In this document: piece after piece, positions 18,530 to 27,644 of the stretch
How positions within the stretch are numbered: the stretch's first letter is position 1
Layout: each line of letters starts with the position of its first letter
From: Mesorhizobium huakuii
Lineage (GTDB): Bacteria; Pseudomonadota; Alphaproteobacteria; Rhizobiales; Rhizobiaceae
Assembly (NCBI RefSeq): GCF_014189455.1
Contig: NZ_CP050296.1
Span: 4,770,001-4,834,000 of the forward strand
Reading direction: 5' to 3'
Length of the DNA stretch: 64,000 nt
Position numbers and translations under genes: made by a program
Notes under the pieces: generated by a model
Database searches by the model: none
What the model was told of the DNA's origin: nothing
Seen by the model: the letters and a program-made list of their open reading frames with translations, nothing else

Positions 18530-18801
18530 GCGCCAACCTTGGCGGCGCCTGCGCCTGCAGCCGGTTCGATGGCCGAAATCTCATGCGTCAGCGTGTTGCG
18601 GGTGATCTTCAGCCAGGCCCGGCAACCGCCGCCATGATACCAGTTCTCGCTCATCACGCCGGCGATGTTGTCACGCAGATAGACGTAGTCGAAGACCTCG
18701 TCTTCCGAAGCGCCAGCCGTCGGTCGCACCGGCTTAGCGTCGCCGAGATAGGTGAACTCGCCGAGTTCGCGTTCGCCGCAGAAGGGACAGGTGATGCGCA
18801 T
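18526..18801 (-). CDS. mgdB: N-methylglutamate dehydrogenase, small zinc subunit (SoxD homologue)
   Basis: A 91-residue delta-type subunit with the zinc-binding CPFCGERE motif at residues 5-12 and the YHGGGCRAWLKITRNTLTHEI segment typical of SoxD. It overlaps mgdC by four bases and follows mgdA by ten, so the subunits are tightly coupled. Confidence 0.9.
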   Translation of the reverse strand: MRITCPFCGERELGEFTYLGDAKPVRPTAGASEDEVFDYVYLRDNIAGVMSENWYHGGGCRAWLKITRNTLTHEISAIEPAAGAGAAKVGA

Positions 18802-18811
18802 ACTCGGGCCT

Positions 18812-20065
18812 TCAGTGCAGGTTCGGTTGGGCGCCCTGGCCCTTTTCGTCGATCATGGCGCCGGTCCGGAACCGGTCGAGGCGAAACCGTGCAGCCTCCT
18901 CATGTGGCGTGTCGCGGGCCAGCAGATGGGCAAAGACAAAGCCTGAGCCAGGCGTCGCCTTGAAGCCGCCATAGCACCAGCCGGCGTTGAGGTAGAGACC
19001 GTCGACCGGCGTCTTGTCGATGATCGGCGAGCCGTCCATCGACATGTCCATGATGCCGCCCCACTGGCGCAAAAGCCGCACACGGCCGATCATCGGCATC
19101 AGCGCCATGCCGCCCTCGCAGACATCCTCCATCACGGGCATGTTGCCGCGCTGGGCGTAGGAATTGTAGCCGTCAATGTCGCCGCCGAAGACCAGCCCGC
19201 CCTTGTCGGACTGGCTGACATAGAAATGGCCGGCGCCAAAGGTCATGACGCCGGGGATCAGCGGCTTGATCGCCTCGGAGACGAAGGCCTGCAGCACATG
19301 GCTTTCGATCGGCAGGCGCAAGCCCGCCATATCAGCGACGCGCGACGAAGAGCCGGCGACGGCCATGCCGACCTTGCCGGCGCCGATCTTGCCACGCGAC
19401 GTCTCGACACCGGTCACCTTGCCATTGGCGTCCCTGACGAAACCAGTCACCTCGCAATTCTGGATGATGTCGACGCCGAGCCCGCTCGCCGCATGGGCAT
19501 AGCCCCAAACCACGGCATCGTGACGTGCCGTGCCGCCGCGCCGCTGCAGCAGTCCGCCTTGCACAGGAAAGCGCGCATTGTCGAAGTTCAGGAACGGCAT
19601 CATCTTCTTAACCGCGGCGAGGTCGAGCAGCTCGGCATCGATGCCGTTGATGCGCATGGTGTTGCCGCGCCGCGCATAGGCGTCGCGCTGTGCGTCGGAG
19701 TGGTACAGGTTGATGACGCCGCGCTGGCTGACCATCGAATTGTAGTTGAGGTCCTGCTCCATCCGCTCCCACAGCTTCATCGACAATTCGTAGAAGCCGG
19801 TATTGCCGGGTAGGCCGTAATTGGAGCGGATGATGGTGGTGTTGCGGCCGGCATTGCCGGAGCCGATCCAGCCCTTTTCCAGCACGGCGACATTCCTGAT
19901 GCCGTATTCGCTGGCGAGGAACCAGGCGGTGGCCAGGCCATGGCCGCCGCCGCCGATGATCACCACGTCGTACCGATCCTTCGGCGTGGCGTCGCGCCAG
20001 GTGCGCTGCCAGTTCTTGTGGCCTGACAGGGCGGCACGGGCGAGCGAGAAGATCGAGTATTTCAT
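18812..20065 (-). CDS. mgdA: N-methylglutamate dehydrogenase, beta-like subunit (SoxB homologue)
   Basis: A 417-residue FAD protein of the D-amino-acid-oxidase fold, matching the usual length of sarcosine oxidase beta. The GxGxxG dinucleotide site reads VVIIGGGGHGLATAWFLA near residue 35. The C-terminus carries DGLYLNAGWCYGGFKATPGSG. The start is ATG at 20065 (MKYSIFSLAR), which is conserved in the family; the in-frame extension is not. First gene of the mgd subset, 91 bases after gmaS with a palindromic repeat in the gap. Confidence 0.9.
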   Translation of the reverse strand: MKYSIFSLARAALSGHKNWQRTWRDATPKDRYDVVIIGGGGHGLATAWFLASEYGIRNVAVLEKGWIGSGNAGRNTTIIRSNYGLPGNTGFYELSMKLWERMEQDLNYNSMVSQRGVINLYHSDAQRDAYARRGNTMRINGIDAELLDLAAVKKMMPFLNFDNARFPVQGGLLQRRGGTARHDAVVWGYAHAASGLGVDIIQNCEVTGFVRDANGKVTGVETSRGKIGAGKVGMAVAGSSSRVADMAGLRLPIESHVLQAFVSEAIKPLIPGVMTFGAGHFYVSQSDKGGLVFGGDIDGYNSYAQRGNMPVMEDVCEGGMALMPMIGRVRLLRQWGGIMDMSMDGSPIIDKTPVDGLYLNAGWCYGGFKATPGSGFVFAHLLARDTPHEEAARFRLDRFRTGAMIDEKGQGAQPNLH

Positions 20066-20109
20066 ACGTTCATTCCGAGGTCGCTCGCCCAAACTGGACC
20101 TTTCCTGAC

Positions 20110-20155
20110 GCATCGGATTCACCCGAAAACCGTTTCACACTTTTCGGTCCGATGC
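20110..20155. repeat. Palindromic repeat in the gmaS-mgdA spacer
   Basis: Inverted ends GCATCGGA and TCCGATGC flank an inner CCGAAAA...TTTTCGG dyad. It belongs to the same rhizobial family as 29386-29434 (outer GCAT...ATGC arms, inner CCGAAAA/TTTTCGG). It directly abuts the gmaS stop. Confidence 0.7.
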
Positions 20156-20156
20156 T

Positions 20157-21464
20157 CTAGATATCCAGCGTGTGGTCGCGCTCCCATTGCGTGAAGTGCG
20201 AAGCATAGGAATTCCATTCCTGGTGCTTCAGCTTTAGGTAAGCCGACGAGAATTCCTCACCCAGCGCCGCCTTGAGCGATTTGTCCTTGTCGAACTCGCG
20301 CAGCGCGTCGAGCAGGTTCAGCGGCAGTTTCGGCGCACCTTTCACCGTGTGTCCGTGCTGGTACATGTCGATGTCGTAGCGCTTGCCGGGATCGGCCTTG
20401 GAGCGGATGCCGTCGAGGCCGGCGGCGATGATGACGGCCTGCAAGAGATAGGGGTTGGCGGCACCATCGGGCAGGCGCAGCTCAAAGCGGCCGGGGCCGG
20501 GAACGCGCACCATGTGGGTGCGGTTGTTGCCGGTCCAGGTGACCGTGTTCGGCGCCCAGGTCGCGCCCGAAATCGTACGCGGCGCGTTGATGCGCTTGTA
20601 GGAATTGACCGTCGGGTTGGTGATCGCGGCAAGCGCGGAGGCATGCTTCATGATGCCGCCGAGGAAATTCTTGCCCTTGGCAGACAGGCCGAGTTCCATC
20701 GAATTGTCGGCGAAGACGTTGGTCTTGCCGGCCTTGTCCCACACCGAGATATGGGCATGGCAGCCATTGCCGGTCAGGCCCTGGAAGGGTTTCGGCATGA
20801 AGGTGGCGCGCAGGCCGTGCTTCTCGGCCACCGACTTGACCATGAACTTGAAGAAGGAGTGCTTGTCGGCGGTGGCGAGCACGTCGTCGAAAGCCCAGTT
20901 CATCTCGAACTGGCCGTTGGCGTCCTCATGGTCGTTCTGGTAGGGACCCCAGCCGAGCGCCAGCATGTGATCGCAGATCTCGGCGATGACATCGTAGCGG
21001 CGCATCACCGCCTGCTGGTCGTAGCAGGGCTTTGAGGCCGTGTCGTACTGGTCTGAAATAACGCTGCCATCCGGCGAGATCAGGAAGAACTCGGCTTCGA
21101 CGCCGGTCTTGACATGCATACCGTCGCCCGCCGCTTCCGCGATCAGCCGCCGCAGCGTGTTGCGCGGCGTCTGGTCGACCTCCTTGTCGTCCATGACGCA
21201 GTTGGCGGCGACCCAGGCCACTTCCTTTTTCCATGGCAACTGGATGACCGAGTCCGGATCCGGCACCGCCAGCATGTCGGGATGCGCCGGCGTGAGGTCG
21301 AGCCAGGTCGCAAAACCCGCAAAGCCGGCGCCGTCCTTCTGCATGTCGGCGATTGCCTGCGCCGGCACCAGCTTGGCACGTTGTCCGCCAAACAGGTCGG
21401 TGTAGGAAATCATGAAATATTTGACGTTTTTCGCCCTTGCGAACTCTGCAAGATCAGCTGTCAC
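20157..21464 (-). CDS. gmaS: Gamma-glutamylmethylamide synthetase (glutamine synthetase-like)
   Basis: A 435-residue glutamine synthetase-fold enzyme that ligates methylamine to glutamate with ATP, giving gamma-glutamylmethylamide. Motifs are GVEAEFFL (about residue 121), a QFEMNW catalytic-site segment, TGNGCHAHISVWDK (about 230) and NNRTHMVRVPGPGRFELRL (about 320-340). These match the GmaS/GlnT branch rather than housekeeping GlnA. The start is GTG at 21464 with GGGGAA upstream. Position between mgsC and mgdA is the diagnostic methylamine-pathway context. Confidence 0.93.
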   Translation of the reverse strand: MTADLAEFARAKNVKYFMISYTDLFGGQRAKLVPAQAIADMQKDGAGFAGFATWLDLTPAHPDMLAVPDPDSVIQLPWKKEVAWVAANCVMDDKEVDQTPRNTLRRLIAEAAGDGMHVKTGVEAEFFLISPDGSVISDQYDTASKPCYDQQAVMRRYDVIAEICDHMLALGWGPYQNDHEDANGQFEMNWAFDDVLATADKHSFFKFMVKSVAEKHGLRATFMPKPFQGLTGNGCHAHISVWDKAGKTNVFADNSMELGLSAKGKNFLGGIMKHASALAAITNPTVNSYKRINAPRTISGATWAPNTVTWTGNNRTHMVRVPGPGRFELRLPDGAANPYLLQAVIIAAGLDGIRSKADPGKRYDIDMYQHGHTVKGAPKLPLNLLDALREFDKDKSLKAALGEEFSSAYLKLKHQEWNSYASHFTQWERDHTLDI

Positions 21465-21526
21465 GGAAGTTCCCCATTTTTGTCGATTGTTGGCCCCAGA
21501 GCATGTGGGCTTCGGCCCTTCGTTGA

Positions 21527-22855
21527 TTAGAAGCCGTTCTTCCCCGGTATCCAGTTGGTGCCGGCCAGCGGCACGCCGGCCATGGCGGCGGCTTCGATGG
21601 TGAGCGCGACGAGGTCCTCGGGTTCGAGATTGTGCAGGCTGTTCTTGCCGCAGGCGCGGGCAATGGTCTGCGCTTCCAGCGTCATCACCTTGAGGTAGTT
21701 CGCCAGCCTTCGCCCGGCGGCCACCGGGTCCACCCGCTTCATCAGCTCCGGATCCTGCGTGGTGATGCCGGCAGGGTCGCGGCCCTCATGCCAGTCATCA
21801 TAGGCGCCGGCTGTTGTGCCGAGTTCGTTGTACTCCGCCTCCCAGCGGGGATCGTTGTCGCCGAGCGCGACAAGGGCCGCCGTGCCGATCGAGACCGCGT
21901 CGACGCCGAGCGCCAGCGCCTTGGCGACATCGGCGCCGTTGCGGATGCCGCCGGAGACGATCAGCTGCACCTTGCGGTGCATGCCGAGATCCTGCAGCGC
22001 CTGCACGGCCGGCCGGATGCAGGCGAGCGTCGGCTGGCCGACATTCTCGATGAACACCTCCTGCGTCGCCGCAGTGCCGCCCTGCATGCCGTCGACGACG
22101 ACGACATCGGCGCCGGCCTTCACCGCAAGCGCGGTGTCGTAATAGGGGCGGGCGCCGCCGACCTTGACGTAGATCGGCTTTTCCCAGTCGGTGATCTCGC
22201 GCAGTTCGAGGATCTTGATCTCGAGATCGTCCGGCCCGGTCCAGTCGGGGTGACGCGAGGCCGAGCGCTGGTCGATGCCCTTCGGCAGCGTGCGCATCTC
22301 GGCGACGCGGTCGGAAATCTTCTGGCCAAGCAGCATGCCGCCGCCGCCGGGCTTGGCGCCCTGGCCGACAACCACCTCGATCGCATCGGCGCGGCGCAGG
22401 TCGCGCAAATTCATGCCGTAGCGAGAGGGCAGATATTGATAGACCAGTTGCTTGGAATGGCCCCGCTCTTCCTCGGTCATGCCGCCATCGCCCGTGGTGG
22501 TCGAGGTGCCCGACAGCGTTGCGCCGCGCCCCAGCGCTTCCTTGGCCGGGCCGGACAGCGAGCCAAAGCTCATGCCGGCAATCGTGATCGGGATCTTCAG
22601 TTCTATCGGCTTCTTGGCGTGGCGCGAGCCGAGCACCACGCTGGTATCGCAACGCTCACGATAGCCTTCGAGCGGATAGCGCGAGATCGAGGCGCCGAGG
22701 AACAGCAGGTCGTCGAAATGCGGCAGCTTGCGCTTGGCGCCGGCGCCGCGGATGTCATAGATGCCGGTCGCCGCGGCGCGGCGGATTTCGGAAAGCGTGT
22801 AGTCGTCGAATGTCGCGGATTTGCGCGGCGTCGTCGGCGGGTTGCGATAGGTCAT
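21527..22855 (-). CDS. mgsC: N-methylglutamate synthase, FMN-binding large subunit
   Basis: A 442-residue protein equivalent to the FMN/synthase domain of glutamate synthase large subunit. Seen are SFGSLSGPAKEALGRGATLSG (about 95-115), IYVKVGGARPYYDTALAVKAG (about 225), the flavin-site VVVDGMQGGTAATQE (about 255) and a GGIRNGADVAKALALGVDAV barrel strand. Together with MgsA and MgsB it forms the three-part N-methylglutamate synthase, which corresponds to a split glutamate synthase. It starts six bases after mgsB. Confidence 0.9.
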   Translation of the reverse strand: MTYRNPPTTPRKSATFDDYTLSEIRRAAATGIYDIRGAGAKRKLPHFDDLLFLGASISRYPLEGYRERCDTSVVLGSRHAKKPIELKIPITIAGMSFGSLSGPAKEALGRGATLSGTSTTTGDGGMTEEERGHSKQLVYQYLPSRYGMNLRDLRRADAIEVVVGQGAKPGGGGMLLGQKISDRVAEMRTLPKGIDQRSASRHPDWTGPDDLEIKILELREITDWEKPIYVKVGGARPYYDTALAVKAGADVVVVDGMQGGTAATQEVFIENVGQPTLACIRPAVQALQDLGMHRKVQLIVSGGIRNGADVAKALALGVDAVSIGTAALVALGDNDPRWEAEYNELGTTAGAYDDWHEGRDPAGITTQDPELMKRVDPVAAGRRLANYLKVMTLEAQTIARACGKNSLHNLEPEDLVALTIEAAAMAGVPLAGTNWIPGKNGF

Positions 22856-22861
22856 GCTGCC

Positions 22862-23593
22862 TCAATACGCGTCGGCGTTGTCGATATTGAAATTGTAGAG
22901 CGTGCGCGCCGAACCGTAGCGCTTGAACTCCGACGGTTTGACGCCGGTCACGCCGGCGCGGTCGAGCAGGCCCTGCAGCAATTCCAGGTGCTCGGGCCGC
23001 ATCTCCTTGGCGATGCAGTCGGCGCCGAGGCTGTCGACCTTGCCGCGCACGAACAGCCGCGCTTCGTAGATGGAATCGCCGAGCGCATCGCCGGCATCGC
23101 CCAGCACCACCAGATTGCCGGACTGCGCCATGAAGGCCGACATGTGGCCGATATTGCCGTGCACGACGATGTCGATGCCCTTCATCGAAATGCCGCAGCG
23201 CGACGAGGCATTGCCCTCGATGACCAGCAGGCCACCCTTGCCGGTGGCGCCGGCATACTGGCTGGCGTCGCCTTTCACGATGATCGAACCCGACATCATG
23301 TTTTCGCCGACGCCGGGACCGGCCGAACCATGCACGGTGATGGTGCTGCCGGAGTTCATGCCGCCGCAGTAGTAGCCGACGCTGCCGCGCACATCGATGC
23401 TGACCGGCTGGTCGACGCCGACGGCGACCGAATGGCTACCCTTCGGGTGCAGCACTTCCCAGGCCGTCTCGTTGGAACCGGGCGTCAGATTGTGCAGCGC
23501 CTGGTTGAGCTCGCGCAGCGACGACACATCGAGATCGAAGATCCGGGAGGCGTGGTCGTGCGCCGCCGCCTTTGAAAGTTTGGTTGCCGGCAT
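22862..23593 (-). CDS. mgsB: N-methylglutamate synthase, GXGXG-domain subunit
   Basis: A 243-residue stand-alone version of the C-terminal beta-helix (GXGXG) domain of glutamate synthase. Repeated glycine turns such as GSVGYYCGGMNSGSTITVHG, GASQYAGATGKGG and GNIGHMSAFMAQSGNLVVLG are visible across residues 75-175. I use the ATG at 23593, four bases after mgsA and preceded by GGGAG; a longer in-frame start would overlap mgsA. Structural subunit of the MgsABC complex. Confidence 0.9.
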   Translation of the reverse strand: MPATKLSKAAAHDHASRIFDLDVSSLRELNQALHNLTPGSNETAWEVLHPKGSHSVAVGVDQPVSIDVRGSVGYYCGGMNSGSTITVHGSAGPGVGENMMSGSIIVKGDASQYAGATGKGGLLVIEGNASSRCGISMKGIDIVVHGNIGHMSAFMAQSGNLVVLGDAGDALGDSIYEARLFVRGKVDSLGADCIAKEMRPEHLELLQGLLDRAGVTGVKPSEFKRYGSARTLYNFNIDNADAY

Positions 23594-23597
23594 GAAC

Positions 23598-24494
23598 TCA
23601 ATGCTCCCAGAAGTAGACGGTTGCGGGCTCCGGTTCCCAGACCCTCGCATTGTCTATGCCGGGCAGTTTGGTCAGCGCGCGATACTCCGAGCCGAAGGCG
23701 ACATACTGGTCGGTCTCGGCCATAACGGCGGGCTTGCAGGCGATCGGGTCGCGGACGACGCCAAAACCGTTCTTAGTGCCGACGACGAAGGTGAAGAAGC
23801 CGTCGAGGTCGGAGAGCGTGCCTTCCAGCGCCTCGCCGAGGTTCTTGCCATGCGCCATCTGCGAGGAGAGATAGGCGGCCGCGACCTCGGTGTCGTTCTC
23901 CGTCTCGAATTTCATGCCTTCGCGGATCAGCTCGCGCCGCACATTGTTGTGGTTGGAGAGCGAGCCATTGTGCACCAGGCACTGGTCGGCGCCGGTCGAG
24001 AAGGGATGCGCGCCCATCGTCGTCACCGCCGATTCCGTCGCCATGCGGGTGTGGCCGATGCCATGCGTGCCGGTCATCTTGCGGACGTCGAAGCGATCGA
24101 CGACCGCTTCCGGCAGGCCGACTTCCTTGTAGATTTCGACCACGTCACCGGCGCCCATGATGCGGATGTCGGGACGCAGTGTCTGGATGGCTTCACGCGC
24201 CGCGTCGATCTTGGCAGGCGTGGTCCTGACGACGGCATGGGTCGACTTCACAGCAATGCTCACCGGCGCGCCGATGGCCTTGGCCAGCTCCGCTTCGAGA
24301 CCGCGGAAATCACGCTCCGGCTTGGCCGATTGGATGGTGATCTTGGCTTCATTCTTGGAGGGCGCGCCATAGATAGCAATGCCGGCGCTGTCCGGACCGC
24401 GATCGCTGAGCGAGACCAGCATCTCCGACAGCATCGCGCCGAGCTTTGGCTCCAGCGACTTGTCCTTCAAAAACAGTCCGACAATTCCACACAT
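23598..24494 (-). CDS. mgsA: N-methylglutamate synthase, class II amidotransferase-like subunit
   Basis: A 298-residue Ntn-type glutaminase domain. The start is ATG at 24494, giving MCGIVGLF with the nucleophilic Cys2 expected after methionine removal, and GGGAGG is well placed upstream. Other conserved parts are GIGHTRMATESAVT and the LVHNGSLSNHNNVRREL segment. In this pathway it likely releases methylamine from gamma-glutamylmethylamide for transfer within MgsABC (family inference). First of the mgsABC-gmaS-mgdABCD series. Confidence 0.9.
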   Translation of the reverse strand: MCGIVGLFLKDKSLEPKLGAMLSEMLVSLSDRGPDSAGIAIYGAPSKNEAKITIQSAKPERDFRGLEAELAKAIGAPVSIAVKSTHAVVRTTPAKIDAAREAIQTLRPDIRIMGAGDVVEIYKEVGLPEAVVDRFDVRKMTGTHGIGHTRMATESAVTTMGAHPFSTGADQCLVHNGSLSNHNNVRRELIREGMKFETENDTEVAAAYLSSQMAHGKNLGEALEGTLSDLDGFFTFVVGTKNGFGVVRDPIACKPAVMAETDQYVAFGSEYRALTKLPGIDNARVWEPEPATVYFWEH

Positions 24495-24579
24495 GTCAGC
24501 CTCCCGGCGTTTGTAGCTAAGAGATGATGTACCGAATGCGGTGGTCGAATTCAATCATATGAAAAAAATTTTCCTGTAG

Positions 24580-24909
24580 TTACGTATGCGGCGTGATGCC
24601 GCCCTGCGAATTGTCACTGCCCTGCGCGGCATTGTGAACCCATAGCGCATGGCGGATGCGGGCCAGCTTGTAGGCGTCCAGAACAGATAGCGCATAGATC
24701 AGGAAGCCGCCGGCATGACGGCCGATGAAGCTGGCGTCGGGCGGCGCGATCTTGGCGGTCACCCAGGCCAGGATCACCATGAAGAACAGAAACTGCAAGC
24801 CCCGCACCGGCACACCCAGAATGACGTGGCCGCTTGCCGGCAGCACGATTGCCGCGCCGAGGACGAGATAAGGGCTCACCGGCGCCGGCTCTGTGTTCGA
24901 ACTGGTCAT
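24580..24909 (-). CDS. Small membrane protein of unknown function
   Basis: 109 residues with a hydrophobic segment at about 15-30 (LVLGAAIVLPASGHVILGVP), another at about 38-53 (FLFFMVILAWVTAKI) and a weaker one near 68-80. I do not recognise a characterised family. It overlaps the preceding gene by ATGA and lies 85 bases upstream of mgsA, so it belongs to the membrane-protein module heading the methylamine block. A transporter-accessory or assembly role is speculative. Confidence 0.65.
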   Translation of the reverse strand: MTSSNTEPAPVSPYLVLGAAIVLPASGHVILGVPVRGLQFLFFMVILAWVTAKIAPPDASFIGRHAGGFLIYALSVLDAYKLARIRHALWVHNAAQGSDNSQGGITPHT

Positions 24910-25604
24910 GCGGCTTGCCGTTCGCTTTTGTTGATGGCGTCGCGCAGCGCCGAGAGAGAGGTGAGCAGCCGCTCGATCAGCGCCGGATCGATCTGCGCCT
25001 CACCGAATGCGGCCTGCCGGAAAACGCCGTAACGCGCCCGCTCGGCCTCGGCCAGCAGCCAGACGATGCGCACCCCGTTTGGCGTGATCAGCAGCTCCTT
25101 GGCGCGCCCCTCCGAAAAGGGTTCCAGATGGTCGGCGATGATGCCTTGCGGGAACCGTGTGCCGCGGCGGTCTGTCCGCAGCACCGCTTCGAGGGGAAAT
25201 CCCGGAGCCTTCGGCAGCGTATGCTGGAGGTGGTCGAAATTCGAGAAGGTCGTCGGCGAGCCGGGTCGCATCATCATGTCGAACGTCGCCGGCACCGCCA
25301 CCTTTTCGGTGATCGAAACGCTGAGCCAGCGGGCCGGGAGTTTTCGTGTTGCCAGCGTATCGACGATGGTGCGCAGCTGAACGCGTTGGCTGTTCCACGA
25401 CCCTTCCCAGGTGACGACGCCGGCGGTGCCGTCCGAAACATCAGTGGCGTCGGCGATGATCGTGCGAATGCGGGCCTCGTCGGCGGCAAGCGCCGCCAAT
25501 GCCCTGTTGCGGCTGCGCCGCGCCAGCCACGCAAGATGGAGGGCGAGAGCCAGGACGATGGCCCCGACAAGCAGTGCTGATGTCACGTCGGACATTTTTG
25601 TCAT
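24906..25604 (-). CDS. Membrane-anchored protein of unknown function
   Basis: About 232 residues. One N-terminal transmembrane helix (ALLVGAIVLALALHLAWLA, about 8-27) is followed by a soluble domain with no recognised motif. The soluble part contains a tryptophan-rich stretch (VTWEGSWNSQRVQLRTI) and ITPNGVRIVWLLAEAERARYG. The start is uncertain: ATG at 25604, 25595, or 25643, the last forming a TGATG overlap with the permease stop. It ends in an ATGA overlap with the next gene, so the two are coupled. Confidence 0.65.
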   Translation of the reverse strand: MTKMSDVTSALLVGAIVLALALHLAWLARRSRNRALAALAADEARIRTIIADATDVSDGTAGVVTWEGSWNSQRVQLRTIVDTLATRKLPARWLSVSITEKVAVPATFDMMMRPGSPTTFSNFDHLQHTLPKAPGFPLEAVLRTDRRGTRFPQGIIADHLEPFSEGRAKELLITPNGVRIVWLLAEAERARYGVFRQAAFGEAQIDPALIERLLTSLSALRDAINKSERQAA

Positions 25605-25642
25605 GTCCGGCCCGCCAAGGATCGGGGGCGGGCCGTCTCCCA

Positions 25643-27046
25643 TCAATAGCCCTGCGGTTTCGGCCACGGCATGGTGAACTGGTCGCCGCGCCGCACGAAT
25701 TTGTAGCGGTAGAAATGGAACCACAGCGAGATCAGGAAATAGAAGATGGTCATCGCGATCAGCTGCGAGCCGAAGCCGAGGAAGATGGCGAAGAACGTCA
25801 CCACGCACAGGCAGAACAGCACGATCGCCGGCAGCGGATGGAAGGGGTGCGTGTAGCCGCGGCGGATGGAGCCGAGCGGCCACTTCTTGCGGAACATCAT
25901 GATGTTGATGCTCATGAAGGTGTACTGCAGCACGCCCGACAGGATCGAAAAGGTGATCGCCTGGTTGAGGTCGGCGATGAAGGCGAAGGCGAGCGCGATC
26001 GGCAGCAGGAACAGGATCGAGCGATAGGGCGTGCGGTACTTCGGGTGAACGGCCGAGAACCAGCTCGGCAGATAGCGGTCGCGGCCAAGCGAGAACCACG
26101 CGCGGGCAGCATCATTGATACAACCATTGGCCGATGCCAGCGCCGCAAGCAGTGTCGCGATAAACAACAGGTTCTCCAGCAGCGGACTGCCAGTCAGCTT
26201 GCCGGCGTCCCACAGCGGGTAATAGGTGATGCCGAGATATTCCCAGGGCATCAGTGAGGCGCAGACATACCAGGTCATGGCGGCGGCGATCAGAAGCGTG
26301 ATCATGCCGGCCATGGTGCCGTAGGGCAGGGACCGGGCCGGCGAGCGCACTTCCTCGGCCGCCTGCGTGGTGCCCTCGATGCCGAGATAATACCAGATAC
26401 CGAACTGGAAGGCGGCGATGACGCCGATCCAGCCATAGGGCAGCGCATTGCCGGGAGTAACCAACTCATTGAGCTTCAGCACCGCGCCTTGCGTCCACGG
26501 GCTGACCGAGAAGAACAGGATGACGATCGAGACATAGGCGATCGCGGTGATGACGAAGTTGACGTTGAGCGTCATCAGCACGCCGCGATAGTTGAGCCAG
26601 GCCAACACCACGATGGTGGCGGCGATGAAGGAATTGTGGGTCAACCCTTCGACGCCGGCCTTGGCGACGATGGTGTCGCCGAGCAGGATCGCGTCCGAGA
26701 CTTCGAGCATCGTGTAGGCAAACACCAGGAACAGCGCGACATTGAAGGCCATTAGCGGGCCGACAATGTGCTTGGCCTGCGCATACTGACCACCGGCGGC
26801 GGCGACCGTCGACGTCACCTCGGAATCGATCATGGCGACCGAAGTGTAGAGCAGCCCGACGATCCAGCAGACGATCAGTGCGGCCAGCGCGCCGCCCTTG
26901 TCGGCCGAAAAATTCCAGCCGGTGAATTCACCGACCAGAACGATGCCGACGCCAAGCGCCCAGACATGGGCGGGACCGAGCACCCGCAGCAGCGAGACCC
27001 TGTCGCCATTTGTTACCGAACCCGCAGTTTCAACCGCGACCGTCAT
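25643..27046 (-). CDS. APC-family permease of the methylated-amine block
   Basis: A 467-residue transporter with about 12 membrane helices, related to amino acid/amine permeases. Seen are LVGEFTGWNFSADKG in helix 1, a helix-6 region GIEGTTQAAEEVRSPARSLPYG and a cytoplasmic SLGRDRYLPSWFSAVHPKYRTP. It is flanked by five small or anchored membrane-protein genes and followed by mgsABC, so import of methylamine, N-methylglutamate or gamma-glutamylmethylamide is plausible. The substrate cannot be read from sequence. GGGGA precedes the ATG. Confidence 0.82.
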   Translation of the reverse strand: MTVAVETAGSVTNGDRVSLLRVLGPAHVWALGVGIVLVGEFTGWNFSADKGGALAALIVCWIVGLLYTSVAMIDSEVTSTVAAAGGQYAQAKHIVGPLMAFNVALFLVFAYTMLEVSDAILLGDTIVAKAGVEGLTHNSFIAATIVVLAWLNYRGVLMTLNVNFVITAIAYVSIVILFFSVSPWTQGAVLKLNELVTPGNALPYGWIGVIAAFQFGIWYYLGIEGTTQAAEEVRSPARSLPYGTMAGMITLLIAAAMTWYVCASLMPWEYLGITYYPLWDAGKLTGSPLLENLLFIATLLAALASANGCINDAARAWFSLGRDRYLPSWFSAVHPKYRTPYRSILFLLPIALAFAFIADLNQAITFSILSGVLQYTFMSINIMMFRKKWPLGSIRRGYTHPFHPLPAIVLFCLCVVTFFAIFLGFGSQLIAMTIFYFLISLWFHFYRYKFVRRGDQFTMPWPKPQGY

Positions 27047-27060
27047 TGTTCAATCCCCAC

Positions 27061-27222
27061 TCAGATCCGGTGTTTTTCGGAAACGGCTTCAAGCTCGCCT
27101 TCGCGCGACGAGGTCAGAACGTCCTCGGAATAGGTCGTATCAACCTTGAACCAGTCGTAGAGCATCCACAGCGCGAGCACGACCGAGATGCCCCAGCATG
27201 CGTAAGAGAGTGAAATCCACAT
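27061..27222 (-). CDS. 53-residue single-helix membrane protein
   Basis: A short gene 14 bases upstream of the APC permease on the same strand. The translation starts MWISLSYACWGISVVLALWM, giving one transmembrane helix at about 5-24, and is followed by an acidic cytosolic tail ending EAVSEKHRI. The tight spacing between the 125-residue protein gene and the permease supports a real gene. It may be a small accessory subunit of the permease. Confidence 0.6.
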   Translation of the reverse strand: MWISLSYACWGISVVLALWMLYDWFKVDTTYSEDVLTSSREGELEAVSEKHRI

Positions 27223-27254
27223 GGTGCGTCCCCGATTGCTTGTCTTCGGAACTC

Positions 27255-27632
27255 TTACTTGTCGTCGAATTTTTCGTTGATGACGTCGCGGTATTCGCGG
27301 TCGGATGCGCGAAACAGGAAGACGAAATAGCCGATCAGCACCGCGGCCATGATGATCAGCGTCGGCCAGTCGATGACATAGTGGAAGCGGTTCTGGATGA
27401 CGTCATGCGCGGTCTCGGGCGTATAGCCGAGTTTCTCCCAGATCGCGGCCATGGTCGGGTTCTGGCCAAGCGCTTCCCACGTCTTGGCGTCGAGCGCGTC
27501 GATGGATTTGGCGGCTCCGGCGAGACCCAGTTTGAGCGGCAGCCACAGCGCCACGAAAATGGCGACCACCACGACGACGATATCGAAAACCTGACCGGCC
27601 TTGCTCTGCTCCGGTGGCGTATAGCGGGACAT
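27255..27632 (-). CDS. Two-helix membrane protein of unknown function
   Basis: 125 residues with transmembrane helices at about 17-40 (DIVVVVVAIFVALWLPLKLG) and 88-107 (LIIMAAVLIGYFVFLF). Between them is a roughly 45-residue loop containing WEALGQNPTMAAIWEKLGY. I recognise no family. It sits 12 bases after the 95-residue protein gene. Confidence 0.65.
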   Translation of the reverse strand: MSRYTPPEQSKAGQVFDIVVVVVAIFVALWLPLKLGLAGAAKSIDALDAKTWEALGQNPTMAAIWEKLGYTPETAHDVIQNRFHYVIDWPTLIIMAAVLIGYFVFLFRASDREYRDVINEKFDDK

Positions 27633-27644
27633 GCGGTGTACCCC

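Noticed and set aside
15545..20065. Annotating the four-subunit set as sarcosine oxidase (soxBDAG)
   Set aside because: Possible by sequence alone, but direct linkage to gmaS and mgsABC favours N-methylglutamate dehydrogenase.
21632..23575. A 647-codon plus-strand frame opposite mgsC and mgsB
   Set aside because: Runs across two tightly spaced conserved genes; shadow.
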